Below, piece by piece: positions 56,084 to 64,000 of a DNA stretch of 64,000 bases. Position numbers and translations under genes: made by a program. Position 1 is the stretch's first letter, and each line of letters starts with the position of its first letter. The notes beneath the pieces were generated by a model, which worked only from the letters and a program-made list of their open reading frames with translations, was not told the origin of the DNA and ran no database searches. The stretch lies in assembly GCF_011752525.1 (NCBI RefSeq), contig NZ_VWXI01000009.1, positions 165,090 through 229,089 of the forward strand, given 5' to 3'. The stretch is from Pantoea sp. Cy-639. GTDB lineage: Bacteria; Pseudomonadota; Gammaproteobacteria; Pseudomonadales; Pseudomonadaceae.

Positions 56084-59000
56084 CTACTTCCTTTGCACTA
56101 CAGTATGATTTTTCAGCTCAAGATCGCCTTTGACAGTCAACTCTTTCCTATGATACCTGGGATTCTCCACCCACTCCAACCTACTATTCTCAACATCAGT
56201 CTCAATATAATCCCGACCTTTATTCTCCTTGATCTGATATTTTTTCTGCACTTCTACTTTTGATAACGGTTTTTTGCTAGCGGGCTCCAGATACACTCTA
56301 TTATTATCCTTAGCACGAATCACCCCTTCTTCACATATCGCGTTCGAACCCTGCCTGCTTGTATAGTGCCGAACTCTAGTTGTTCCATTGTTTCTAGCAC
56401 TTAGCCCTAAAGGATCAATCCAAAGTATAGGGTTCAAGGCATAGGAATATAGGTTTAGACCACCCGCGTAATTTATAGGATCTTGGCTCGTAAACCGGCC
56501 AACCTTCGGGTCATAGTATCGGCTTCGATTGTAGAGCAGCCCAGTCTCTTGGTCGTGGTACTGCCCCTGGAAACGAATCGGGTTGGTCAGGCCGACCTGC
56601 TTCGCCCAGTCAGACCGCGTTTCCTTGACCTCACCCCACGCCTTGTACTGCGCCGCCCACGCCACCTCACCGTTGTGGTCGGTCAGTTCCATCGGCGTAC
56701 CGAGGTGGTCGCATTGGTACCAGAGGATCGCATCGAATGGCTGCGCCTTGACCTCGGTATGCCACAACGGGTCCTGATCGAAGTCGTACTCACGATCGCT
56801 CCAGTCCGGCTGACGCAGCAGGCGGATCGGATTGCTGCGCTGGGCCTGGGCAACCGGCACGAAACTGCCCGGCTCGTACAGGTAATGCACGGTACGCCCA
56901 GTCTCACCTTCGCCCTGCGGCGGCGAGCTCTCCCAGGCCAGGTTGTCACCATCCCAACCGTATAAAGTGTAACCACAGCCCAGTTCGCGCTGGCGCTTGG
57001 CCCGCTGTATCTGGTTCCAGCCACTGCCGGCACGCGGATCGTCTTGGTGGTGCGCGGTGGAGTGCTTGTGCAAGCGGCGGCCCAAGGCGTCGTAGCTGTA
57101 CACCACGCTGAGCCTGCCATCGTCAAAACGCATGAGGCGGTCGAACAGGTCCCAACTCAACCGGGCCTGTTCACCGTTGTGCAGACGGTGGATCAGGTTG
57201 CCGCGATCGTCGTACCGATAATGGGTCCCGGCGTATTCACGCAGCAGGTTGTCCATCAGTTTGTTACGGCACGGGTCGCTTTCCAGCGGACGGTTCAGTT
57301 CCTGGGTCTTGTCGTCCAGCAGGTTGCCGGCCGGGTCGAAGGCAAAGGTCTCCACGCCGAGACGGCTGGTGGCTTGCAGCAGGCGGCCAACCGGGTCGTA
57401 TTGATAGGCCAGGTGGCCACGCCGGGTGTCGTGGATATCAGTCAGTTGGCCGACCGCATCGTACTGATACTGGCGTTTGAGCAAGGTCGACTGGCCGTCA
57501 TGGCTACCCAGCAGTTGCTCCTGCAAGCGCCCTGCCGGATCCCAGCTCTGGGTCTGCATCAGCTGGTTGCCTTGATGACGCACCACTTCGCGGTGCAGGT
57601 CATCGCGCTCGAAGGCCAGCAGTTCATGCTGATCAAGGGTCATGCCCAGTACATGGCCACTGCCGTAAGTGAGCACGCTGACCTTGTGGCCATCGGGGCG
57701 GATCGTTGTCGTGCGCAGGTTCAGCGCGTCGTACTCGTGCTGCCACACCGCGACCATCGGCACATCGGTCTTGAGGTAGTACTGGTGCTCGCGGGTCAGG
57801 TTGCCCGCTGGGTCATGGAACCATTGCAGCTTGCTGTCGGCATTGAGGGCCTGAATCAGGTTGCCGTTGCCGTCGTAGGCAAACGTCTCTTCCTGGCGCT
57901 GATCCCCCTGGCTGGCCACGCGGGAAACAAGACGCCCGACCGGATCGAAGGCGATGTCGATCCGGCGCTGGCCGACCTGGGTACTGGCCAGGCGGCCCGT
58001 ATCAGGGTCGTACTGGTAGCGCGTCACCAGTCCGTCGAAGCCCTTTTCCTCCAACAGACGACCCACCGGGTCGTAAAGGAAGTCGGCCTTGCTTTCGTTT
58101 TCGTTTTCCAGCCCGGTCAAACGGCCCAGCTTGTCCCAGCGGTAGCGCAAGGTGTGCTCGTTGGCATCAACCCGCTCGGCCAGCAGGCCCACGGCGTTGT
58201 AGGTCCAGGTGGTGCAGCGGTCCAGTGCATCGGCATGGGCCAGCAGCCGGCCTTCGGCATCACGCTCGAAGCGTTCTTCGGTGTTGTCCGGGTGAATGAC
58301 TTTAGAGAGCTGACCGGCCTTGTACTCATAAGCGGTCTGGTTGGCAGCCGCGTCGGTGAACAACACCAACTGACCGAAGGCGTCGTACGCCCACTGACTG
58401 GTCTTGCCCGAACAGTCGGTGTACTCGACCAGTTGATCTGCGGCGTTGTAAGCCAGCTTCTTCTCGTTGCCGTTGGCATCCTTGATCGCCTTGACCAGGC
58501 CGGATGGCGTATAGGCGAATTCGGTCTTGTTGCCCAACGGGTCGGTGGTCTCGACCAGGTTGCCCTTCTGGTCGTAATCCCGCAGCCACAGGCCACCCTC
58601 GGCGTCGCGGATCTTGATCGGATGACGACGGTCGTCGTAAGCGATATGGATCTGACTGTGATCGGCACGGATATGGCGAATGACACTGCCTTGTTCGTCA
58701 TAGTCGTAGCGGTCTTCGCTACCATCGGCGTGCACATGACGCACCACCTTCTTACGCTCATCGCGGAAGATCCACTCCGAGCGTTCATCCGGATAACGCA
58801 CGCGGTACAGGTGGCCGAGGATGTCGTAGTAGTACCAGGTCTCCTGGCCATGGGCGTCGGTGACGTAGGTGAGGCGGATGTTTTCGTCCCACTCCAGGCG
58901 GGTATCGTAACTGCCGTCGTCGGCCCATTCGCGAATGGCCCTGGCGTCGAAGGCGCTGCCGTCCCATTGCAGGTTCATACCTCTGCCGGTCCGGTCGGTG

Positions 59001-60736
59001 TAACGGGTCACCAGGTGGTTCTGGTACTGGTAATGCCAGGCCGCGCCCTGTTCGTCCTGGGCGGCGACGAGGTCGCCCTGATCATCGTAGTGGTAGGCGC
59101 ACAGCTGGCGCAGTGGCTGACCGTCGCGCATTTCCCACAGGCCGGTAATATGGCCCTGTTCATCGATCAGTGTGCCCAGGTGACGCAGGACGTCTTTTAC
59201 ATCCCCCTGGAAGGTGATGATGTCCGACAGGACCGGCCGCCCATCATGACGGTGCTCGTAATGCAGCATGCAGCCGGCGTCGTTCTCCAGCAGAATCTTG
59301 CGCAGGTAATAGCGATCACCCACGCGCAGGTAGTATTCCTTGCGTACGAAGCCACGGCAGATCACCAGTTCATCGTCGCTACTGCGGACCAGCAACAGAT
59401 CTTCGATGGCGTTGAACAGCGACTTGCCGACCTTGGGCAATTCGAATTCATGGCTGCGGCCATCGAAGTCATGGAACAACAGGCCCTTGCCAACCACGTC
59501 GATGCGGGTGGTCAGAGGGCTTACCCAGCGAGCCCCCAGACAGCCCTGGTCATACTCGCCAAGGCGTGAGTGGTAGATCCGCTGCCATTCGATCGGAAAT
59601 GGCCCTGGCAGGCTGAAGTCGGTATGGATGATGAATTCCGAGCCCAGGGCAAAACTGATGCTGCGACCGGAAGTGGACTTGGGAATGGGCCTTGGGATCG
59701 GACAACTAGGCTCGATCGGACTTGGGGTATGGGTAGCATTGGCCTGCGAACTGCTCACCGCCAACTCGCCCTTGCCCTTCTCCCGCGCCACCTGCGTTGT
59801 CGTCCCAGGCTTGCTCACCCCGGGCTGTCCATTCTTGTTGCGCTTGCGGAACCCCTTCACCGCCCCGCCCAGCATGGTCAGCAGCCAGCCGATGCTCATC
59901 TGCGTCCCCGGATCCGCCAGCTTGGCGAACTGCCGGGTCATCTCCGGGCCCAGGGCACGCAACTGGCCGGTGTTGGCCAGCACCTTGGTCTTGACCTCGT
60001 CCGGCAGCATCTTGCGCGCGGCACTGTTGGCCAGGCCCTTGCCTGCGGCCTTGGCGGCGCTGTACGCCGCGCCGAAGAAGTTGCTGAACGCTGCCTTGGG
60101 GTCGTTGAACAGCTTGTCGGCCGCCGCGGAGGCCTGCTTGCTCGCCTTCGACATGTCGCCCTTGGCGTTCAACTGGCCCAGGGCGACCTTCTCCAGTCCG
60201 GTGGCGATCTCGTTGGTCACCTTGGTGCCCAGCGCGCCGGCGTCGGCGAGGATGCCGGCGATCTTCGGCTGGGCCTTGGTCACGAAGTCATCGATAGTGC
60301 CGGCGATGGTCGCGTTGAGGTGGCCGATCAGCACCGTGATCAGCGAATCGCCCAGCAGCATCTTGGCGCTGTTGCGCAGTTCCTGGCGCACCAGGAACAG
60401 GGTCGGGCGCAGGCTCATGCGCGCGGCGGCCATGGTCGGCGGGGCCGGCAGCACGCCGATCAGGTTGATGCCCAGGCTCACCCAGTCGAGCAGTTGGCGG
60501 TTCTTGCTCTTGACCAGGGTCACGATGTCGCCCAGCGCGTCGACCAGGGCCATGATGTTGCCCACCACCGGCAAGGCGCCGGCCACGGTCTTGATCCGCT
60601 CGAGGGTGACGTAGCCACCGCTGGCCGACTGCAGCCAGGCATCGAAGGCGGCGGCGCCGCGGCCAACGTCCTTGACGTCGATGGTGTTGAGCGGCGCGAC
60701 CGCGACCTGCTGTTCGCGTTTCTTGGCGTCGGTCAT
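56084..60736 (-). CDS. T6SS Rhs effector with HYD1-type ADP-ribosyltransferase-like tip
   Basis: A 1550-residue Rhs protein. Residues 51-75 and 82-100 are hydrophobic and may enter the target membrane; about 340-430 is a DUF6531-type segment (GSEFIIHTDFSLPGPFPIEW). YD repeats fill about 450-1430 and form the toxin cage. The core ends NPILWIDPLGL at residue 1445, the autoproteolysis motif. The last 105 residues (RVRHYTSRQGSNAICEEGVI, VYLEPASKKPLS, GRDYIETDV) match the HYD1 group of ADP-ribosyltransferase-like toxins. No PAAR motif is in the chain. It overlaps vgrG by four bases. Confidence 0.88.
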   Translation of the reverse strand: MTDAKKREQQVAVAPLNTIDVKDVGRGAAAFDAWLQSASGGYVTLERIKTVAGALPVVGNIMALVDALGDIVTLVKSKNRQLLDWVSLGINLIGVLPAPPTMAAARMSLRPTLFLVRQELRNSAKMLLGDSLITVLIGHLNATIAGTIDDFVTKAQPKIAGILADAGALGTKVTNEIATGLEKVALGQLNAKGDMSKASKQASAAADKLFNDPKAAFSNFFGAAYSAAKAAGKGLANSAARKMLPDEVKTKVLANTGQLRALGPEMTRQFAKLADPGTQMSIGWLLTMLGGAVKGFRKRNKNGQPGVSKPGTTTQVAREKGKGELAVSSSQANATHTPSPIEPSCPIPRPIPKSTSGRSISFALGSEFIIHTDFSLPGPFPIEWQRIYHSRLGEYDQGCLGARWVSPLTTRIDVVGKGLLFHDFDGRSHEFELPKVGKSLFNAIEDLLLVRSSDDELVICRGFVRKEYYLRVGDRYYLRKILLENDAGCMLHYEHRHDGRPVLSDIITFQGDVKDVLRHLGTLIDEQGHITGLWEMRDGQPLRQLCAYHYDDQGDLVAAQDEQGAAWHYQYQNHLVTRYTDRTGRGMNLQWDGSAFDARAIREWADDGSYDTRLEWDENIRLTYVTDAHGQETWYYYDILGHLYRVRYPDERSEWIFRDERKKVVRHVHADGSEDRYDYDEQGSVIRHIRADHSQIHIAYDDRRHPIKIRDAEGGLWLRDYDQKGNLVETTDPLGNKTEFAYTPSGLVKAIKDANGNEKKLAYNAADQLVEYTDCSGKTSQWAYDAFGQLVLFTDAAANQTAYEYKAGQLSKVIHPDNTEERFERDAEGRLLAHADALDRCTTWTYNAVGLLAERVDANEHTLRYRWDKLGRLTGLENENESKADFLYDPVGRLLEEKGFDGLVTRYQYDPDTGRLASTQVGQRRIDIAFDPVGRLVSRVASQGDQRQEETFAYDGNGNLIQALNADSKLQWFHDPAGNLTREHQYYLKTDVPMVAVWQHEYDALNLRTTTIRPDGHKVSVLTYGSGHVLGMTLDQHELLAFERDDLHREVVRHQGNQLMQTQSWDPAGRLQEQLLGSHDGQSTLLKRQYQYDAVGQLTDIHDTRRGHLAYQYDPVGRLLQATSRLGVETFAFDPAGNLLDDKTQELNRPLESDPCRNKLMDNLLREYAGTHYRYDDRGNLIHRLHNGEQARLSWDLFDRLMRFDDGRLSVVYSYDALGRRLHKHSTAHHQDDPRAGSGWNQIQRAKRQRELGCGYTLYGWDGDNLAWESSPPQGEGETGRTVHYLYEPGSFVPVAQAQRSNPIRLLRQPDWSDREYDFDQDPLWHTEVKAQPFDAILWYQCDHLGTPMELTDHNGEVAWAAQYKAWGEVKETRSDWAKQVGLTNPIRFQGQYHDQETGLLYNRSRYYDPKVGRFTSQDPINYAGGLNLYSYALNPILWIDPLGLSARNNGTTRVRHYTSRQGSNAICEEGVIRAKDNNRVYLEPASKKPLSKVEVQKKYQIKENKGRDYIETDVENSRLEWVENPRYHRKELTVKGDLELKNHTVVQRK

Positions 60737-63700
60737 GCCAGCACCTCATGGTTCAGCTTGGCCGGGGTCACCGGAGCGCTGAGCTTGGGCAGGCCCGGCA
60801 GTTGCTTGAGCGCGCTGGCGGCCTTGAGCGTCGGCGCCGCGCCGGGCACCACGTTGCTGGCCAGCTGGGCCATGGCGCTGGTGTCGCCGCCGAGGGCGGC
60901 CTTGACCTGTTGCGCCTGCTGCAGCGCGGCCTGGCCGCTTTTCGCCAGTTGCATGCCCGTGCCGGCCAGGGCCTTGCCCTGTTCCAGCAGGCCGTTGCCG
61001 CCGGGGCCCATCAGGCCCTGGGCCATCGATTTTCCTTGTGCCATCGCGTTCTGCATCAGTCCCTTGCCCTTGTCCATGCCTTGTTGCGCCAGTGCCAGGC
61101 CCTTGCCCAGCAAACCGTCCGCGCCCTTGCCGCCGCTGAGTACCTCGCCGACCACAGCCTGCTGGCCGGGGGCGATGTCGGCGAAGCTGGGCTTGGGTGG
61201 CCAGTCGCCGGCGCCGAAGTGGCTGCCCTCGGCCCAGGTGTCGGCCGGATCCAGGCCGAAGTCGACCCACAGCGGGCCGGCGGCGGCGCCGCTGGCCTGG
61301 TTGAAACCGTTGCCGTCGAGCTTGCCCTTGAGCGACTTGCCCAGGGCGTCGACCACGTCGTAGTCGCCGGTCTTCACGCCCTTGCTGTTGGCGTACTGGT
61401 ACAGCAGCTCCAGGTCGCCCTTGCCGGGTTTTGGTGGCTCGGGGAAGGTGCCGGCCTTGCTCGCGGCGCCGATGTGGGCGAACTGCGCGGCGTGGGCGGT
61501 GTAGTTGGCGCTGGTGACGTGGGTGATGCCGCCAGCGTTGTAGGTGGTGGCGCTGCCGCCGCCCTGGATCACCAGCTCGGTCTTGGCGGTGAGCACGATG
61601 CGCTCGGCGTTGGCGGTGATGTCGAGCTTGGCCAGCAGGTTGATGTTGTCTTTCAGCGCGCGGATGTCGATGTCGCCGGAGGCCGACACCAACTTCCAGC
61701 CCAGGCTCTGCACGAACAAGCGCATGCCCTGGCTGGCACTGGCCAGCAGGCGCTTGCCGATCGACATACTGGTGTGGCCGGTGCTGCTCAGCGCCAGGTG
61801 CTCACCGCTGGTGATGTGGTTCGGGCCGGGGGTGGTCAGGGCGATGCCGGCCGGGCTGGACAGCACCAGGTGCGGCTGGGCGAACTCGGGGAATTCGTTG
61901 GCGCTCTGGTTGACCGGGCCGCTGCCGAGGATGCCCTGGTGCTGCTCGTGCAGGCGCTTGGCGACGTCGTCCTGGTCGCCCGGTTCCTGGGCCTGCATCT
62001 GCTTGGCCAGTTCCGCCAGGCTGTCCTGCTGCTCGCTGGCGGTGGCCAGGCGTTCGGCGGTCTCGGGCAGGTCCTTGTGGTGCTTGGCTTCGTTGGGGCG
62101 CGGCTCGGTGGTCAGCAGCAGGCCGCCGGCAGCGCGCACGGCGCCGTGGCGGTCGGTGCGCAGTTCGAAACCTTCACCGCGTGGGGCGCCGCCACTCGGT
62201 CTTGGGTGCGTCAGGTAGCCGAGGTTCAGGGCACTGGCGCCGTGGTCGCTGCGCAGGCCGATGCTGATCTCGCTGGTGGTGTCGTCGATGCGCAGTTCGT
62301 TGCCGCGGCTGCCCTTGTATTCCTTGCTCTTGATCGTCGCCAGGGTTTTCAGGTCGGGCAGCTTGTAGTGCGGCATGTTCACGCCGTGGTACAGGCAGCC
62401 GGTCACCAGCGGTTGATCGGGGTCGCCTTCGAGGAAGCTGACCAGCACTTCCATGCCCACTCGCGGCAGTTGCAGGCTGGCGATGCCCTGCCCGGCCCAG
62501 CCGGAGGCGACGCGCATCCACACGCTGGACTTGTCGTCGGACTGGCCTTCGCGGTCCCAGAAGAACTGCACCTTGATGCGGCCGAACTCGTCGCAGTAGA
62601 TCTCCTCGCCGGCCGGCCCACTGACCACGGCGCGCTGGGTGCCGAGGATGCGCGGCTTGGGATGGGTCAGCGGCGGACGGTAGGCGGCATCCCACGGCGT
62701 GGCGCTGAAGAAGTTGCGGTAGCCCTGCTGGAAGCCATCGAAACGGGCGTCGACATCGCTGGTGATGACCTCTTCGAGCACCTGCGGCTGGCGCCCCTGG
62801 TGGCGCACTTCGAGCAGCAGCCAGAGGTCGTTCCAGGCCGGGTTCAGGTGCGCGGTCAGCGCCAGGAAATGCCCGCTGGCCAGCAAGGGCTGGTCACTGC
62901 GCCCCTCGGCCAGGCGGAAATCGCTGCGGTGGCGTTCCAAGGCGCGGGTGGCCAGGTGCTTGCCACGACTGCGGTCGAGGAAACGGCCGGGGTAGTCGTA
63001 GTCCTCGAGGTCCGGCTCGACATGGCTGACCGCCTCGCCCTCGAGCTGGATCAGCGGTTTCTTGAAGTCGTAGTCGCGGCGGCTGACGCTGCTGGTGCGG
63101 GTTTCCACGCGCAGGCCGAAGCGCTTGATCATCGGCGTGTCGGCCACCAGCCCGGCGTCCTGCTGGTAGGCCACCGGCGCCAGCTTGCGGAACACCGTCT
63201 GGTCGTCGCCGAACACCAGTTGGTGGCCGTCGGCGGCGTGGCGGAAGTGGTAGTGGATACCCTCCTCCTCGCACAGCCGCTGGATGAACTGCAGGTTGGA
63301 CTCGTCGTACTGCACGCAGTATTCGCGCTGCGGGTACGTCGCGCCCAACTGGAATTGGTAGGCGTTGGCGAGGATGCCATGCTCCTCGAGCACCTGGGCG
63401 ATGATCTCCTGCACGGTCTTGTGCTGGAACATGCGCTGGTTGATGCGGTGTGCCAGGTAGGCCAGCTGCGGGCGCAGGGTCACCTGGTAGCGGGTCAGGC
63501 GCTTGCCCGACTCGCCTTGCGCGGCGCGGTAGATCAGGCCATGCAGGCCACGGCCATCGTCGCCGAGCTGGAGGAACGCGGGCTTGTGCAGCAGGCTTTC
63601 CAGATCCAGCGAGGCGCGCTCGCTGACCAGCTCCAGGTCGATGGCGTAGGGTTGGCTGATGGCTTCCTTGCCGTCGAAGGCGAGGACCTGGAAATCGTGT

Positions 63701-63753
63701 TCCAGGCCGTCGATGTGCAAGCTGAAATGGGTCTGGTTTGCTGCGGCAAACAT
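60733..63753 (-). CDS. T6SS spike protein VgrG with long C-terminal extension
   Basis: A 1006-residue VgrG. Residues 1-420 are gp27/gp5-like (LHIDGLEHDFQVLAFDG, IQRLCEEEGIHYHFRHA); the OB-fold segment GPAGEEIYCDEFGRIKVQFF and MRVASGWAGQGIASLQLPRVG mark the spike. A DUF2345 beta-helix follows to about 740. The last 250 residues are an unusual tail with a WVDFGLDPADTWAEGSHFGA segment and a Gly/Ala/Gln/Lys-rich repeat, ending SAPVTPAKLNHEVLA. The gene is directly followed by rhs (ATGA), so the tail probably carries or docks that effector. Confidence 0.93.
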   Translation of the reverse strand: MFAAANQTHFSLHIDGLEHDFQVLAFDGKEAISQPYAIDLELVSERASLDLESLLHKPAFLQLGDDGRGLHGLIYRAAQGESGKRLTRYQVTLRPQLAYLAHRINQRMFQHKTVQEIIAQVLEEHGILANAYQFQLGATYPQREYCVQYDESNLQFIQRLCEEEGIHYHFRHAADGHQLVFGDDQTVFRKLAPVAYQQDAGLVADTPMIKRFGLRVETRTSSVSRRDYDFKKPLIQLEGEAVSHVEPDLEDYDYPGRFLDRSRGKHLATRALERHRSDFRLAEGRSDQPLLASGHFLALTAHLNPAWNDLWLLLEVRHQGRQPQVLEEVITSDVDARFDGFQQGYRNFFSATPWDAAYRPPLTHPKPRILGTQRAVVSGPAGEEIYCDEFGRIKVQFFWDREGQSDDKSSVWMRVASGWAGQGIASLQLPRVGMEVLVSFLEGDPDQPLVTGCLYHGVNMPHYKLPDLKTLATIKSKEYKGSRGNELRIDDTTSEISIGLRSDHGASALNLGYLTHPRPSGGAPRGEGFELRTDRHGAVRAAGGLLLTTEPRPNEAKHHKDLPETAERLATASEQQDSLAELAKQMQAQEPGDQDDVAKRLHEQHQGILGSGPVNQSANEFPEFAQPHLVLSSPAGIALTTPGPNHITSGEHLALSSTGHTSMSIGKRLLASASQGMRLFVQSLGWKLVSASGDIDIRALKDNINLLAKLDITANAERIVLTAKTELVIQGGGSATTYNAGGITHVTSANYTAHAAQFAHIGAASKAGTFPEPPKPGKGDLELLYQYANSKGVKTGDYDVVDALGKSLKGKLDGNGFNQASGAAAGPLWVDFGLDPADTWAEGSHFGAGDWPPKPSFADIAPGQQAVVGEVLSGGKGADGLLGKGLALAQQGMDKGKGLMQNAMAQGKSMAQGLMGPGGNGLLEQGKALAGTGMQLAKSGQAALQQAQQVKAALGGDTSAMAQLASNVVPGAAPTLKAASALKQLPGLPKLSAPVTPAKLNHEVLA

Positions 63754-63843
63754 CCTTGTCCCTCGTTCTTGGGTGGTGGAACCTGCGTGGGTGCCAGGCG
63801 GTAGCCTTGTGGCGGTTTCAAGATCGAGCGCCGCCCGCGCGGC

Positions 63844-64000
63844 GCATCGCAGGCTTCGCCTGCTCCCACATTTGTTTCGGGCCAGTTATGCCTGTGCCAG
63901 AGGCGGTGCCCGCCCTGGTGCCTGTCTTCAGGCATGCGGGGCAGCATCGCAGGCTTCGCCTGCTCCCACATTTGCTTTGGGCCTGTCATGCCTGTGCAGA
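63844..64000. repeat. Tandem 57-base direct repeat with REP-like core at window end
   Basis: Two near-identical units start at 63844 and 63944, each with GCATCGCAGGCTTCGCCTGC, then TCCCACATTTG and ATGCCTGTGC. Each contains a small hairpin GCAGGC-TTC-GCCTGC. They lie upstream of vgrG; the second unit is cut by the window edge. Confidence 0.75.

Noticed and set aside
57044..59569. 841-codon plus-strand frame
   Set aside because: Antisense to the YD-repeat core of rhs; composition mirrors the repeats.
60748..63804. 1018-codon plus-strand frame
   Set aside because: Antisense to vgrG.
63844..64000. CRISPR array
   Set aside because: Only two long units with related spacer text and an internal REP hairpin; no short repeats with unique spacers and no cas genes.

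Overview
The window is chromosomal DNA of a fluorescent Pseudomonas, most likely from the P. putida group. The gene set supports this: the Pseudomonas riboflavin cluster ending in thiL-pgpA, oprG next to a PA4063-4066-like zinc operon, and the fdo-selABC block. So do the GC-rich codon use and the scattered pseudomonad REP hairpins carrying a GGGCAAGCCCGC-type core. All identifications come from reading translations and motifs; no database search was run.

Layout. 1-5.9 kb: rnr (3' end cut by the window edge), two tRNA-Leu(CAG) genes with promoter and terminator, and a two-gene ferric-iron ABC uptake pair without an ATPase. 5.9-11 kb: a small DUF3077/DUF6124-like protein behind a structured leader, a phosphinothricin-type acetyltransferase, and an MBOAT plus two SGNH proteins that probably O-acetylate an envelope glycan. 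11-16.4 kb: xseB-ispA-dxs (isoprenoid precursors) and the cobalamin receptor btuB. 16.4-25.1 kb, minus strand: nrdR-ribD-ribE-ribBA-ribH-nusB-thiL-pgpA and a solute-binding protein, then ribA, a small membrane protein and btuF. 25.2-27.6 kb: a lipoprotein, a protein methyltransferase-like gene, cnoX and a small unknown. 27.7-30.9 kb: a Zur-box-preceded zinc operon (DUF2796, ABC ATPase, permease, DUF3299). 31-33.4 kb: oprG behind an Anr-like box, and an MFS exporter divergent from an HxlR regulator with two matching operators. 33.5-41.9 kb: two nucleotide-sugar enzymes, an oxygenase-transporter-hydrolase operon of unknown product, a regulator, a Na+/alanine symporter and an asparaginase. 42-51.2 kb: a complete selenocysteine module, selC-selB-selA-fdhE-fdoI-fdoH-fdoG, with an in-frame UGA and a SECIS-like hairpin in fdoG.

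51.9-63.8 kb is a type VI secretion effector island on the minus strand: vgrG, a 1550-residue Rhs protein with a HYD1-type ADP-ribosyltransferase-like tip, two paralogous immunity genes, a third immunity-like gene preceded by a toxin scrap, a displaced Rhs core fragment with a frameshifted Ntox21-like tip and its intact immunity gene, and a PAAR protein at the far end. The cassette zone (about 52.2-56.5 kb) is visibly AT-rich and carries two RAYT/MITE-like palindromic elements and an IS3-family remnant. The displaced core is a near-identical direct repeat of the main Rhs core, which would let toxin tips be swapped by recombination.

The most promising leads are the toxin-cassette array with paired TA-dinucleotide frameshifts, the oxygenase/TSUP/hydrolase operon, the twin HxlR operators, and the MBOAT/SGNH acetylation locus.
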